The notes under the pieces: model-generated | Database searches by the model: none | Seen by the model: only the letters and a program-made list of their open reading frames with translations | What the model was told of the DNA's origin: nothing | In this document: in pieces, positions 63,833-64,000 of the stretch | Layout of the letters: every line of letters starts with the position of its first letter | Numbering within the stretch: position 1 is the stretch's first letter | Translations under genes and position numbers: made by a program | Assembly: GCA_019120395.1 (NCBI GenBank) | Contig: DWVD01000079.1 | Coordinates: 1-64,000 of the forward strand | DNA: 64,000 nt | Source of the DNA: Candidatus Gemmiger faecigallinarum | Lineage (GTDB): Bacteria; Bacillota; Clostridia; Oscillospirales; Ruminococcaceae | Direction: 5' to 3'

Positions 63833-64000
63833 ATGAAGTACGTTTACCGCGCCCGGGAACGAAAGGCTTCCCGCGGATACCCTGCCTTGATCCTGTTTTT
63901 TGTGCTGCTGTTCGGCTTTTCTGCAGTAAATCTGTTCTGGCCGAAACGGACGGTCTCGGAGCTGGAAAACCGCCAGCTGGCGCAGATGCCCTCTTTTTCG
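63833..64000 (+). CDS. DHHW/AlgX-like partner protein, N-terminal fragment (truncated)
   Basis: Signal anchor then KRTVSELENRQLAQMPSFS, typical of DHHW proteins next to MBOAT genes. Confidence 0.75.
   Translation, partial: MKYVYRARERKASRGYPALILFFVLLFGFSAVNLFWPKRTVSELENRQLAQMPSFS

Noticed and set aside
1-64000. CRISPR array, prophage, transposase or rRNA operon
   Set aside because: No regularly spaced repeats, integrase/transposase motifs or rRNA sequence were seen.

Overview
This 64-kb window is high-GC Firmicutes-type chromosome. By inference from gene content it resembles Oscillospiraceae/Ruminococcaceae (Faecalibacterium/Gemmiger/Subdoligranulum-like), but taxonomy cannot be proven without a search. 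It is mostly core and metabolic chromosome, with no recognisable phage, transposon, CRISPR or rRNA. Main blocks: pyrB (edge), GntR regulator, nth; rarA; a PerR/Fur-type regulator; pta; guaB; acyl-ACP thioesterase-hslO-methyltransferase-engB-lon; mutS2; the conserved yqfC-yqfD-phoH-ybeY-dgkA-era-yqzL-recO block; a ylbJ-like gene; tRNA-Thr(CGT); a GGDEF-EAL protein; fhs; a three-gene biotin-dependent carboxyltransferase module; rluB-gerW-DUF2953-scpB-scpA-M50; rpmB; deoB; tRNA-Arg(CCT); queA; a lysine-riboswitch-led asd-dapA-dapB-capA-ACT cluster; an ECF sigma/ABC cluster; rubrerythrin; and an MBOAT/DHHW O-acylation locus running off the right edge. Candidates for follow-up: (i) a transcarboxylase-like set (12S-like, 1.3S-like, 5S-like) with no biotin carboxylase or Na+ pump subunit alongside; (ii) a GGDEF-EAL protein with catalytic motifs degenerated in both domains; (iii) an esterase-fold protein whose nucleophile elbow carries Asp instead of Ser; (iv) a free-standing aspartokinase-type ACT regulatory protein in the lysine cluster; (v) a YqzL-like small ORF overlapping recO out of frame; (vi) a near-consensus PerR box overlapping the promoter of the PerR-like gene; (vii) a compact locus upstream of guaB with a consensus promoter, a perfect hairpin, and an SD/anti-SD sequence next to a 5-codon ORF. 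Function calls are by eye from translated motifs; no database search was run.
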